A stretch of DNA of 64,000 bases from Diospyros lotus. Its lineage: Eukaryota > Streptophyta > Magnoliopsida > Ericales > Ebenaceae. Location of the stretch: NCBI RefSeq assembly GCF_014633365.1, contig NC_068351.1, forward strand, positions 26,136,366-26,200,365, given 5' to 3'. The notes under the pieces were generated by a model that saw only the letters and a program-made list of their open reading frames with translations, did no database searches and had not been told where the DNA came from. Below are positions 14,427 through 26,822 of the stretch, piece by piece. The position numbers and the translations under genes are program-made. Every line of letters begins with the position of its first letter. Within the stretch, counting starts at the first letter, position 1.

Positions 14427-16719
14427 GTATAGAAATTCTGGTTCAGATTATATATATTTTTTTTTATAATTTTAGTTACTGAGCACTCCCTCCAATCGAT
14501 TCGGTTACTCATAATTATACCAAAAATCACGTTAAACCCCTAATCCTGTGAATATTTCAATTAAACTTCCAAATAAAATTACACTTAAAAACCATATGAA
14601 ATTATCTTCATTCCACCATTGAAAATTAAAAAAAAAAAGAAATTTTTTTCGACCAATCATAGGAAAAAGGAAGAAATTACACTTACGTCCGATTGTTCAA
14701 TTTGATCGCTAATACTTTTGTTTCAACATGAAAAAACCAAAAGATTGTTCAAGTAACTAAATTAAAGTGTATTCCGTGTTGTATTGACTTTTTGTAAATG
14801 AATTACGCCGATTCAACATTTGTGCTGGAATTTTTGCTACACAAAAATCTGTTTCCGATCAGATTTTTTTTGATGTCATAATAATCATATAGAAATTCTG
14901 GTTCAGATCATATAATTTTTTTATATATCTTGGTTATGGAGCACTCCCTGCAATTGATTCAGTTTGCTCATAATTGTACCGAAAATCACGTAAAACAAGA
15001 AATCTTGTGACTATTTCAATTACCCTTCAAAATAAAATTACACATAAAAACCATAAGAAATTATCTTCATTCCACCATTGAAAATTGAAAAAAAAAAATT
15101 GACAATTCACGAAAAAAGTGAATAAATTACAATTATGCCCGATTGTTCGATTTGATTGCTAATACTTTTTTTCAACATGAAACAATCAAAAGGTTGTTCA
15201 ACTAACTAAATTAAAGTGTATTTCGAGTTTTATTGACTTTTTGTAAATGAATTACGACGATTCGACTTTTCTGCCAGAATTTTAGTCGCACAAAAAACTG
15301 TTTCCGATTAGATTTTTTTCGATGTCATAACAATTGTATAGAAATTCTGGTTCAGATCATCTAATTTTTTTTAGATATCTTGGTTACCGAGCACTCCCTA
15401 CAATCGATTCGGTTACACATAATTGTACCGAAAATCATGTTAAACCCCTAATCTTGTGAATATTTCAATTACACTTCCTAATAAAATTACACTTAAAATC
15501 CATATGAAATTATCTTCATTCCACCATTGAAAATTTAAAAAAAATAGAAATTCTTTTTGCGACCAATCACGGGAAAAAAGAAGAAATTACACTTATGCCC
15601 GATTGTTCGATTTGATTGCTAATACTTTTGTTTCAACATGAAACAACCAAAAGGTGGTTCAACTAACTAAATTAAAGTGTATTCCGGGTTATATTGACTT
15701 TTCGTAAATGAATTACGAAGATTCGACTTTTGTGCCGGAATTTTAGCTGCACAAAAAATTATTTCCGATCAGATTTTTTTTGATGTCATAATAATCGTAT
15801 AGAAATTCTGGTTCAGATTATATAATTTTTTTTGGATATCTTGGTTATGGAGCACTTTCTATAATTGATTCGGTTACTCATAATTGTACCAAAAGTCACG
15901 TTAAACCCCCTAATCTTGTGAATATTTCAATTACACTTCCAAATAAAATTACACTTAAAAACCATATGAAAGTATCTTCATTCCACCATTGAAAATTAAA
16001 AAAAAAAAAAGAAATTTTTTTTGCGACCAATTACGGGAAAAATGAAGAAATTACGCTTACGCCCGACTGTTCGATTTGATCGCTAATACTTTTGTTTTAA
16101 AATGAAACAACCAAAAGGTTATTCAACTAACTAAATTAGAGTGTATTCCGGGTTGTATTGACTTTTTGTAAATGAATTACAACGATTCGAATTTTGTGCC
16201 AGAATTTAGCTGCACAAAAAACTGTTTCCGATAAGTTTTTTTCCATGTCATAATAATTGTATAGAAATTCTGGTTCAAATCATATAATTTTTTTTAGATA
16301 TCTTGGTTACGGAGCACTCCCTACAATCGATTTGGTTACTTAGAATTGTACCCAAAGTCACGTTAAACCCCTAATCTTGTGAATATTTCAATTAAACTTC
16401 CAAATAAAATTACACTTAAAAACCATATGAAATTATCTTCATTCCACCATTGAAAATTAAAAAAAAAAAAAGAAATTGTTTTTCGACCAATCACAAGAAA
16501 ATTGAAGAAATTACACTTACGCCCGATTGTTCGATTTGATCGCTAATACTTTTGTTTCAACATAAAACAACCAAAAGGTAGTTCAAGTAACTAAATTAAA
16601 GTGTATTCCGTGTTGTATTGACTTTTTGCAAATGAATTACGACGATTCAACTTTTGTGCCGGAATTTTAGCTACACAAAAATCTGTTTCCGATCAGATTT
16701 TTTTCGATGTCATAATAAT
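14427..16719. repeat. Satellite array block 2
   Basis: About five monomers of the 465-bp satellite continue in the same orientation and phase as block 1 once the solo LTR is removed. The monomer around 14965 carries the GTTTGCTCATAATTG plus AAACAAGAAATCTTG subtype signature. No other feature seen. Confidence 0.95.
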
Positions 16720-17193
16720 TGTAACGACCCATTAGAGGGCCCAGTATTTATTCAAGAATGATTTAATTAATTGTTGAAGTATTTGATTAAGCGATTTTGC
16801 CAATTAATTATTTAATGTGGCAATTTAAAGATTTTGAAGGAAAAGAATAGCATTTATTTCTTTTTAATTTTGGAGTTAAAGAATTTGCCAAGGTGGCAAA
16901 CTAGTGATTTTTAATTGAGATAATAGTATTTAAATGGCATTTATTTTTGGATTAAATGCAAGGGCATGAAGGTAATTTTGAAGTTTTATTATTATTTGAG
17001 AGTTTTAATAATAATTTTTTTATTATTATTAATTAAGTGGGACTATGTATTTAAAGAAGAATGAGAATCCATGTATGAGATGGATTTGGATTAAGAGTCT
17101 CCTAGCCCCAATAGGAGAAGGTTTTGAGAGTCTCCAAGTTCAATTGGGAGAGGGATTCCAACTTATAAAAGGAAAGAGATCTAGGACTTTATG

Positions 17194-17209
17194 TCTATAT
17201 ATAGAGCCC
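17194..17209 (+). promoter_or_regulatory. TATA-like box in large LTR copy 1
   Basis: TCTATATATAGAGCCC lies about 475 bp into the LTR and is followed at 17223 by TTCTTCATGCCGTGTGAAG. The second copy has a TATA run (33709-33723) at a comparable distance followed by a similar GTTCTTCACGC segment, which supports a conserved core promoter. An alternative TATAAAAGG lies at 17164. Confidence 0.4.
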
Positions 17210-17465
17210 ATTAGCTTAGCTTTTCTTCATGCCGTGTGAAGAACAGAAAGGCCAAGAGATAGCAGAGGTTTGCTAGAGTCTTCAGGATCGCTCCAGGGTT
17301 CTATCAGAGAGTTCTATCAGGCAAGTATTCTTCTTGTAATCTCTTCCATTACAGGTTCATATCAGTTTTTCAGATTATTCCAGTTCTTCATTGAGTTCTC
17401 AGATTTTATATCAGTAAGCAGAGACGTATATATATATATGCGTATAACAGTGAAGTTATGAGTAA

Positions 17466-17895
17466 GTTTTATTAATCCTCATCCATTTTGGATTGTAAGT
17501 TCCATTAATCCTTATCCATTTTGGATTGCAAGTTCCATTAATCCTTATCCATTTTGGATTGCAAGTTCTATTAATCCTCATCCATTTTGGATTGTAAGTT
17601 CCATGATCAATTTTGGATTGCAAGTTCTATTAATCCTCATCCATTTTGGATTGCAAGTTCCATTAATCCTCATCCATTTTGGATTGCAAGTTCCATTAAT
17701 CCCTATCCATTTTGGATTACAAGTTCTATAAATCCTTATCCATTTTGGATTGCAAGTTCTATTAATCCTCATCTATTTTGGATTGCAAGTTCCATTAATC
17801 CTTATCCATTTTGGATTGCAAGTTCTATAAATCCTTATCCATTTTGGATTACAAGTTCAATTAATCCTTATCCATTTTGGATTTCAAGTTCTATT
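17466..17895. repeat. 33-bp minisatellite inside the large LTR
   Basis: About 13 tandem copies of a 33-bp unit built on ATCCATTTTGGATT, CAAGTT and CCATTAATCC. The unit contains the inverted-repeat core ATCCATTTTGGAT. Its length is a multiple of three, so it produces an artefactual open frame on both strands. It is absent from the related LTR at 33376-35984. Confidence 0.9.
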
Positions 17896-17904
17896 ACTCT
17901 AAGT

Positions 17905-18265
17905 TCTAATATCCGGATACCTTGTATCGTATCCGGATGTATCTAAAGTTCTTCGAGTATGATATCCGGATGGTTTGTTTACACATCCGAAAAGGTCAAG
18001 ATAATATCCGGATGTCTCACCTGATATCCGGATGCCTCCCTCAAAAGTTGAATTTTTCATTCGAATAGTCCCCAATTATATCCGAATGCATCAGTGAGAT
18101 ATCCGGATGACCAGAATCATATCCGAATGTCCTAGTTCATATCCGAATACATCCCAGCATATCTGAATAGCTTCTGCTTTGAATGTCAGTGTATCCGAAT
18201 GAGCCTTCTTCATATCCAGATGTCTTTCATCATATCCGGATATCCTTCTTGATATCTGGATGACT
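17905..18265. repeat. Cluster of ATCCGGAT palindromes in the large LTR
   Basis: About 15-18 dispersed copies of the 8-bp palindrome ATCCGGAT or one-base variants (ATCCGAAT, ATCCAGAT) within about 360 bp, separated by unlike 8-20 bp spacers and often extended as ATATCCGGATG. It directly follows the 33-bp minisatellite. The related LTR at 33376 has a different palindrome in the equivalent place. Confidence 0.85.
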
Positions 18266-19599
18266 TTTCTAGAAATCCAATTCTAGCTTCCAGTGATATT
18301 TTAATCCAAGTTTTAATCAAAGTAATGTATTCAATACCTCCAAATATTGAATTTAAAGGCTGGAATCTATCAAGTTAATCATGCCCATACCATAAATCAT
18401 AATTCATAGAATCTTTGTATTCCAATATATAGATGAAGATCATATCATGTTCAGCATTATTTTATTATAACATAATCAGCATTATTTTGTGAGATTATGT
18501 GCATACATTTTGGTATGAGCTGTAAGGGCCCTCTCTCGAATATTCCCGCTAGCATAGGATATTCGAAAGGAGGTCATCACAGAGATGATATAGAACAAAC
18601 CATAATAAAACAAACAACTCAATTTATTACTAGCAGTGGAAACTAAATTAAGATTCAATTATACTTCCAATATCTCAAGAGTTCGGACTCAACAGCCATA
18701 CAAAATAGATAAGAGACTCTAATGTTAACTAACAAAATAAGAGTCATTTCATCTCAAGTCTCACCAAAATACTAAACAGGATCTTTAAGTTAGGACGCGT
18801 CCCCGTACACCACTATCCTTAGGCCTTAGTCCCTTTACCTAGAATGGCAAAGAAGATCAAGTGAGCCACAAGGCTCAGCAAGTTCTAGGAAAATAAACAA
18901 TGATTATGAACTAAGAATAAGGTGACACCAAAAAGAAAGTAATCCAGAACTCAACAATTGTATACAAGTTTCACAATTTAAGACTTGGTCAATTCCAAGT
19001 TAAATGTATCATACCACCATGTACCAGTATGCAAATGTGCATATAAATTAATGTTAGTAACAAATCTCATAGGCTTGCAAGCCATCAATTCACACATGCC
19101 CAAGTGCATCATGTAAATAGAAACTCACAAATAAATATGGAGCCAACTTGCCGGATTATGGCCATCTCATCCCATGCCAGGTGCTCTAGGGTACCCTTTC
19201 CTTTCGTGCAAAATAATAGATGCGCAAAGATAAGTAATACGAAACATCATAACATGAACATACGATGTACAAAACGTGTCATGCATTCATTTTCATGTAA
19301 ACATCATGAAATTTTGTCTCACAACTACTGCTATACTTTTATATATTTTCTGTCCATCTCACAATACTGGGTAGTTTCCCACTTACATCAATTATACACA
19401 TGAGACACAATGATTTATCCAAGAATTTATTTAATAAATTTCCAAGAGGCTCATGAATATACAATTTATTTAAGTGAGCCCCAAGTATTTATATATATAT
19501 AAATATATATTTGATATATTATTTAATTATTTCATGGAATAACAATTACAAAGGAATATTTACATCTTTATATACATAAATATAATTAATTGGGTAAGG

Positions 19600-20188
19600 A
19601 TGAGTTGCACTCAAGTAAGGCAGGCAGTTAAAGGCTTGAATATATAATATATATATATATAAGTGGGTTTGTTTGCAACACAACATCCATGCCTTGAATA
19701 TGTATATATTTATATATATATAAGTGGATGTAAATAGGTTTGTTTTGGGCACCCAGTGGCTTAGACGTGTGTATATATATATGTATATAAATGTAAATAG
19801 GCTGCTTGGAGTAGGGCATTGGCTTGAACGTATTTGTAAATATAAATGTAAATGGGTTCATTTGGGGCAGGCATCCAGCAACTTGGGTCAATATGTATAT
19901 ATATATATATGCAAATGTGGCGGTGGCCGAACAGAAACAGAGCATGTTGTATATGCATATATACATCTTGGGTGGTTCAAAAAGGGCAAAAGGGAGCTTC
20001 CGGATGTAACAGTGAGGGGAAAGAGAACCCCATTTGGATGGTTTTATTGATATATATATATAGAGAGAGAGAGAGAAAGAGAGAGAGCTTCCAGTGAGCA
20101 GCTACTTTGCTACGCACAAAAGTATATATGTATGAAAATGTAAATGGGTCTGCTGGGAACAAGGCATCTATGGTCGAACTGTGTATGC

Positions 20189-20224
<36 letters not shown>

Positions 20225-20345
20225 AAATGTAGATGGGTTGCTTGGGACAAGGCATCCAACGGCTGATACAACTACAACAATATATATATACAAATGGGTT
20301 TGCTCTTCTGGCTAACGCATTCAACAGAGGTGGTGCATATATATA
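19600..20345. repeat. Degenerate AT-rich tandem repeats, about 80-110 bp units
   Basis: Seven to nine imperfect units, each made of a (TA)n run, a segment like GTAAATGGGTTTGCTTGGG and a segment like CAAGGCATCCA. Pure runs include a GA-rich stretch at about 20062-20088 and (GT)10 at about 20203-20224. Overlapping open frames here are low-complexity artefacts. Confidence 0.75.
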
Positions 20346-20565
20346 AATATGTGTATATATACATCTCTATATAATTTAGCTGCTATGGATACAATAAATG
20401 AAGGTTTGCATCCTTATCTACCAAGGAGCCATTCACTTGAAATAAATAGGGCGATTCGAGTCCCCACTGTAACTCAACAATTTTGTATGTATATATATGA
20501 TATTTACATCAAAGGGCTTACAGCATGCTAGCAAATTGCAAAATGCTAAGAAGTTGAGTACAAAA

Positions 20566-20717
20566 TGTAGAGAATGTAATAGAGGTTGAGTAAGAAACTT
20601 GCCTGATGAAGATGCAAGCAAGAAAAGCTCCACTAGCGCATTGTAGAGAATGTAATAGAGGTTGAGTAAGAAACTTGCCTGATGAAGATGCAAGCAAGAA
20701 AAGCTCCACTAGCGCAA
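20566..20717. repeat. Perfect 75-76-bp tandem duplication
   Basis: Two adjacent copies, 20566-20641 and 20642-20717, both starting TGTAGAGAATGTAATAGAGG and ending CACTAGCGCA. I see no differences over about 75 bp, so this is a very recent slippage or duplication event inside the nested LTR. Confidence 0.92.
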
Positions 20718-22179
20718 AAATGGAAGGCAGCAGTGAGTTGAATAGAAATGGGAGGGGAAGGTGAAGTATAAGAAGACGTGGGAAGTGAGGAAAGAAATGA
20801 CATAGTGAAGAAAAGGAAGGGGCAATATACACTTAAAGTAGAAAATCTCTGCACATAGAAAGGCTGTGCGAATTGCACGCCAATTTCGAAATTTTACCAA
20901 CATGTCCCTCTTCTCATATAATAGACAAAAATATCTAGGGACTTTATTGACAAATGCTAACTTAATTTATTTTCTTCTTTTTCTTTATTTTATTTATTTA
21001 TTTATTTATTATTATTATTGTTATTTTATTTTATTTTTATTACACCACCAATTTCATTATTTTCAAGTTATTTATCACCATGGGCCTAATCCCAAACCCC
21101 ATGAACTTCATATATATATCAAGCCCACTAGGCTTAATTTCCCATCCAGATCAAACCCGTGACCTCGTTAACTAATTAATTGCGGCCCATTACATTATTT
21201 CTAAATTCAAAAAAAAAAAAAAAATTAGACCCACACACTTATCTTCCGACCACATGAACTATAAAATAAAATTGTTCGACCTAAAATTATTTCTATGCCC
21301 TCAAAGAAATTTTATTAAATATTAAAATACTTAGACCCACATCTAAAATGCCCTTGAGCTAAAATTAAATATTAAAAATACCTAGACCCAATTTAGGGTC
21401 ATTACATGAGCATTGAGCATGACTTTATATGGAGCACTACATATCGTGTGCCAGCATTTATGTGAGCATTGCATTGTATTATGGGCGCTAGGCAGCTTGT
21501 CCGCGGGGATCCCATCAGTTTCAGTTTCAACTCAGCTTATGAGTTGCTCACCTGGCGGCAACCAGGGGGCTAGGGGCTTTGCCCACAGTATGTGCTTACA
21601 GTTTTTAAGTATGCAAGTTTCAGATCAAACATGTATGTATTATTACATTATGTGGGCTTATGAGCCAAAGTTGCATACCTGCATTTATTTTACAGTTTAT
21701 GTGCATTACATTTTTATGAACGCAATCAGACAGTGATTATTCAATACAAGTTCAGTGAGTTATTTATCAGTATCGATATTCTTCGATTCTGTTTCAGTAT
21801 TCTTTCCAGCTTATTACTTGCTGAGCTTTTGTAGCTCACCTTATACTCTTCACCCCTCCAGGTTCTAGCAGGGGAGTACCAGATGTGGGGCCTAGCAGCA
21901 GTGGTTTATAGTGTGTGTACATGGAGCCGCTCAAGATAAAAGATGTCTGGGAGTCTATTGAGTTTATAGTGTTTTCTCAGTTTAGATCTATTTTACATTT
22001 CAGTTGAGGGATTTTCCCTTAGACAGAGTTTATGCCTTTCAGTCTATATTGACTAAGAGTTTTTATTCCAGTTGATTGAAATGTTCAGTCATGGTATCAG
22101 ATTTCAGTTTATCAGCCAGTTTATTTTATTTTCCCCGTAACACCTCTTCTCGGGCAGTTCTAGGAGAGGGGGTGTTACA

Positions 22180-25100
22180 ATAATCGTATAGAAATTCTGG
22201 TTCAGATCATATAATTTTTTTTATATATCTTGGTTATGGAGCACTCCCTGCAATCGATTCTGTTTGCTCATAATTGTACCAAAAATCACGTAAAACAAGA
22301 AATCTTGTGAATATTTCAATTACCCCTCAAAATAAAATTACACATAAAAACCTTAAGAAATTATCTTCATTCCATGATTGAAAATTCAAAAAAAAAAAAA
22401 AAATTAACCAATCACGAAAAGTGAATAAATTACAGTTACGCCCGATTGTTCGATTTGATCGCTAATACTTTTTTTCAACATGAAACAATCAAAAGGTTGT
22501 TCAACTAACTAAATTAAAGTGCATTTCGAGTTTTATTGACTTTTTGTAAATGAATTACGACAATTCGACTTTTCTGCCGGAATTTTAACTGCACAAAAAA
22601 CTATTTTCGATTAGATTTTTTTCGATGTCATAACAATCGTATAGAAATTCTGGTTCAGATCATCTAATTTTTTTTAGATATCTTGGTTACCGAGTACTCC
22701 CTGCAATTGATTCGGTTACTCATAATTGTACCGAAAATCATGTTAAACCCCTAATCTTGTGAATATTTCAATTACACTTCCTAATAAAATTACACTTAAA
22801 ATCCATATGAAATTATCTTTATTCCACCATTGAAAATTTAAACAAAAAAAAGAAATTTTTTTGCGACCAATCACGAGAAAAAAAAAGAAATTACAATTAC
22901 GCCCGATTGTTCGATTTGATCGCTAATACTTTTGTTTCAACATGAAACAACCAAAAGCTTGTGCAACTAACTAAATTAAAGTGTATTCCTAGTTGTATTG
23001 ACGTTTTGTAAATGAATTATGACGATTCGACTTTTGTCCCGGAATTTTAGCAGCACAAAAAACTATTTCTTATCAAATTTTTTTCGATGTCATAATAATT
23101 TCATAGAAATTCTGGTTCAGATTATATAATTTTTTTTAGATATCTTGGTTACGGAGTACTCCCTGCAATCGATTCGGTTACTCATAATTGTACCAAAAGT
23201 CACGTTAAACCCCTAATCTTGTGAATATTTCAATTACACTTCCAAATAAAATTACACTTAAAAACCATATGAAAGTATCTTCATTCCACCATTGAAAATT
23301 AAAAAAAAAAAGAAATTTTTTTTAGACCAATTACGGGAAAAATGAAGAAATTACGCTTATGCCTGACTGTTCGATTCGATCGCTAATACTTTTGTTTCAG
23401 CATGAAACAACCAAAAGGTTGTTCAACTAACTAAATTAGAGTGTATTCCAGTTTGTATTGACTTTCTATAAATGAATTACGACGATTCGAATTTTAGGCC
23501 GGAATTTTAGCTGCACAAAAAATTGTTTCCGATCAGATTTTTTTCCATGTCATAATAATTGTATAGAAATTATGGTTCAGATCATATAATTTTTTTTAGA
23601 TATCTTGGTTACGGAGCACTCCCTACTATCGATTCGGTTACTCATAATTGCGCCGAAAATCACGTTAGACCCCTAATCTTGTGACTATTTCAATTACACT
23701 TCCAAATAAAATTACACTTAAAATGCATATGAAATTATCTTCATTCCACCATTGAAAATTTTTAAAAAAAAAAGATTTTTTTTTTGCGACCAATCACGGG
23801 AAAAATGAAGAAATTACACTTACGCCCGACTGTTCGATTTGATCGCTAATACTTTTGTTTCAACATGAAACAACCAAAAGGTTGTTTAACTAACTAAAAT
23901 AAAGTGTATTCCGGGTTGTATTGACTTTTCGTAAATGAATTACGACGATTCGACTTTTGTACCGGAATTTTAGTTGCACAAAAAATTATTTTCGATCAGA
24001 TTTTTTTCGATGTCATAATAATCGTATAGAAATTCTAGTTCGGATTATATAATTTTTTTTCATATATCTTACTTACGGAGCACTCCCTACAATCGATTCG
24101 GTTACTCATAATTGTACTAAAAATCACGTTAAACCCCTAATCTTATGAATATTTCAATTACACTTCCAAATAAAATTACACTTAAAATCATATGAAATTA
24201 TCTTCATTCCACCATTGAATATATATAAAAAAAAAAGGAAATTTTTTTGCAACCATTCACGGGAAAAATGAAGAAAGTATACGCCCAACTGTTCGATTTG
24301 ATCGCTAATACTTTTTTTTCAACCTAAAACAACCAAAAGGTTGTTCAACTAACTAAATTAAAGAGTATTCCGTGTTTTATTGACATTTTGTAAAAGAATT
24401 ACGACAATTCGACTTTTGTGCCGGAATTTTTGCAGCACAAAAAACTGTTTCCAATTAGATTTTTTTTCATGTCATAATAATCGCATAGAAATTCTGGTTC
24501 AAATTATATAATTTTTTTTATATATCTTACTTACGGAGCACTCCCTACAATCGATTCGGTTACTCATAATTGTACCAAAAATTACGTTAAACCCCTAATC
24601 TTGTGAATATTTCAATTACACTTCCAAATAAAATTACACTTAAAATTCATAAGAAATTATTTTCATGCCACCATTGAAATTTTAAAAGAAAAAAAAGAAA
24701 AAAAATTTTTAGACCAATCATTGGAAAAATGAAGAAATTACACATACGCCCGATTGTTCGATTTGATCGCTAATACTTTTGTTTTAACATGAAACAACCA
24801 AAAGGTTGTTCAACTAACTAAATTGAAGTGTATTCAGTGTTTTATTGACTTTTTGTAAAAGAATTTCGATGATTCGACTTTTGTGCCCGAATTTTAGCTG
24901 CACAAAAAACGGTTTCCGATCAGATTTTTATCGATGTAATAATAATAATTGTATAGAAATTCTGGTTCAGATCCTATAATTTTATTTAAATATCTTGGTT
25001 ACGGAGCACTCCCTGCAATCGATTCGATTACTCATAATTGTACCGAAAATCACATTAAACCCCTAATCTTGTGAATATTTCAATTACACTTCCAAATAAA

Positions 25101-26403
25101 ATTACACTTAAAATCCATATGAAATTATCTTCATTCCACAATTTAAAATGTTTTTAAAAAAAAAGAAATTTTTTTTGCGACCAATCACGGGAAAAATGAA
25201 AAAATTACACTTACGCTCGATTGTTCGATTTGATCGCTAATACTTTTGTTTCAACATGAAACAACCAAAAGCTTGTTCAACTAACTAAATTAAAGTGTAT
25301 TCCGAGTTGTATTGACTTTTTGTAAATGAATTACGACGATTTGACTTTTGTCCTGAAATTTTAGTTGCACAAAAAATTGTTTCTTATCAGATTTTTTTCA
25401 ATGTCATAATAATTTTATAGAAATTCTGGTTCAGATCATATAATGTTTTTTAGATATCTTAGTTACGGAGCACTCCCTATAATCGATTCGGTTACTCATA
25501 ATTGTAACAAAAGTCACATTAAACCCTAATCTTGTGATTATTTCAATTACACATCCAAATAAAATTACACTTAAAAATAATATGAAAGTATCTTCATTCC
25601 ACCATTGGAAATTTAAAAAAAAAAAAGATTTTTTTTTTCGACCAATCACGGGAAAAATGAAGAAATTACTCTTACGCCCGATTGTTCAATTTGATTGCTA
25701 ATATTTTTGTTTGAATATGAAACAATCAAAAGGTTGTTCAACTAACTAAATTAAGGTGTATTCTGAGTTTTATTATAACTTTTTGTAAATAAATTACGAA
25801 GATTCAAGTTTTGTGCCGGAATTTTAGCTGCACCAAAAACTGTTTCCGATCAGATTTTTTTCGATGTCATTACAATCGTATAGAAATTCTGGTTTAGATC
25901 AAATAATTTTTTTTGATATCTTGGTTACGGAGCACACCCTGCAATCGATTCTGTTACTCGTAATTGTCCCGAAATCACGTTAAACCCCTAATCTTGTGAA
26001 TATTTCAATTACACTTCCAAATAAAATTACACTTAAAATCCATATGAGGTTATCTTCATTCCTCCATCGAAAATTTAAAAAAAAAAAAGAAATTTTTTTT
26101 GCCACCAATCACGGGAAAAATGAAGAAATTACACTTACGCCCGACTATTCGATTTGATCGCTAATACTTTTGTTTCAACATGAAACAACCAAAAGGTTGT
26201 TTAACTAACTAATTTAAGGTGTATTCCGAGTTTTATTATAACTTTTTGTAAATGAATTAAGATGATTCGACTTTTATCAGGGAATTTTAGCTGCACAAAA
26301 AACTGTTTCCGATCAGATTTTTTTCGATGTCATAACAATCTTATAGAAATTCTGGTTCAGATCAAATAATTTTTTTTAGATATCTTGGTTACGGAGCACA
26401 CCC
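22180..26403. repeat. Satellite array block 3
   Basis: About nine monomers of the 465-bp satellite, in phase with block 2 after removal of the LTR insertion. The first monomer has the AAACAAGAAATCTTG subtype signature. No other feature seen. Confidence 0.95.
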
Positions 26404-26629
26404 TGTAATACCCCAAGAGCCCAAAGAAGAATAGTATATATCGAGAATAAGTAAGGAAGGAAATAACACCAGCTGGATATCTTTTAGGCTGAATGCAGGC
26501 AAAGAACTCCCAAGTTAAGCATGCTTGACCAGGGGTAATCCAAGGATGGGTGACCCCCCTGGGAAGTTCACATAGGCCCACAGGGTAAGTTGTTCTGGTC
26601 CTTCTTATCGCTCGATACGGGATATTACA
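26404..26629 (+). repeat. Cassandra 5' LTR
   Basis: Starts TGTAATACCCC and ends GATATTACA. The 5S-like segment runs from about 26510 to 26575. Confidence 0.9.
26512..26575 (+). promoter_or_regulatory. 5S rRNA-derived internal promoter segment in the Cassandra 5' LTR
   Basis: AAGTTAAGCATGCTTGACC corresponds to the 5S box A region, and GGATGGGTGACC (26544-26555) followed by CTGGGAAGTT corresponds to the box C region. In 5S genes these bind TFIIIA and recruit RNA polymerase III. In Cassandra they are thought to drive element transcription. The segment between the boxes is diverged, so activity here is uncertain. The second LTR has the same segment at about 26931-26996 with more changes, including GGATGAGTGACC. 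Confidence 0.75.
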
Positions 26630-26645
26630 GGTGGTATAAGAGCCG
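26630..26645 (+). other. Cassandra primer-binding site
   Basis: GGTGGTATAAGAGCC immediately follows the 5' LTR. It matches the complement of the initiator-Met tRNA 3' end (TGGTATCAGAGCC type) with one mismatch. Confidence 0.75.
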
Positions 26646-26808
26646 ACCCCCGAGCCTCTGAGCGCGGTGGTGGGGCAAACCTCAACAAGAACGTTGAGTC
26701 CTTGAGGGGGGGTGCGTGTAGGCACCTTAGGCAAATCCCACATTGGCCATGCATCGGGGGGAGATTTGGGACCGGTTGTAAAGTCGCATGACGAGGACGT
26801 CATGTGTT

Positions 26809-26822
26809 CAAGGGGGGGAGAA
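26809..26822 (+). other. Cassandra polypurine tract
   Basis: The purine run AAGGGGGGGAGAA directly abuts the 3' LTR, at the expected place for plus-strand priming. Confidence 0.7.

Larger units (their letters stand above)
18521..21406 (-). mobile_element. Large solo LTR (copy 2, reverse orientation) nested in copy 1
   Basis: Bounded by TGTAAGGGCCC and GGGTCATTACA, with a perfect 5-bp TSD TGAGC (18516-18520 and 21407-21411), 2886 bp. Its plus-strand left part contains GTGAGCCACAAGGCTCAGC, the reverse complement form of the GCTGAGCTTTGTAGCTCAC landmark of copy 1, and its right end reads as TGTAATGACCC on the minus strand. It is therefore a related LTR in the opposite orientation. No coding or priming sequences are present. 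It contains degenerate AT-rich tandem repeats (19600-20340), dinucleotide runs, and a perfect 75-76-bp tandem duplication (20566-20717). Confidence 0.87.
16720..22179 (+). mobile_element. Large solo LTR (family A, copy 1), with a nested LTR inside
   Basis: Starts TGTAACGACCC and ends GGGTGTTACA, flanked by the 5-bp TSD ATAAT (16715-16719 and 22180-22184). Taking out the nested insertion 18521-21406 and one copy of its TSD leaves an LTR of about 2.57 kb. Ends and internal landmarks match the copy at 33376-35984, including the first 20 bases, the segment TACTTGCTGAGCTTT and the last 40 bases (GGCAGTTCTAGGAGAGG...). There is no primer-binding site, polypurine tract or coding region, so this is a solo LTR. 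It probably belongs to a gypsy element with very long LTRs. The lineage cannot be fixed without an internal region, although the TGTAACG...GTTACA ends resemble the Tekay-like element at 54084-62172. Confidence 0.88.

Noticed and set aside
17578..17946. 119-codon repetitive open frame and its antisense counterpart
   Set aside because: Created by a 33-bp repeat whose length is a multiple of three, open on both strands, and inside a solo LTR.
19546..20324. Many overlapping Tyr/Ile-rich open frames
   Set aside because: They come from (TA)n and (GT)n low-complexity sequence and overlap on both strands.
26512..26575. Genuine 5S rRNA gene
   Set aside because: Only the central part resembles 5S, it is diverged, and it occurs once in each LTR of a complete TRIM with PBS, PPT and TSD.
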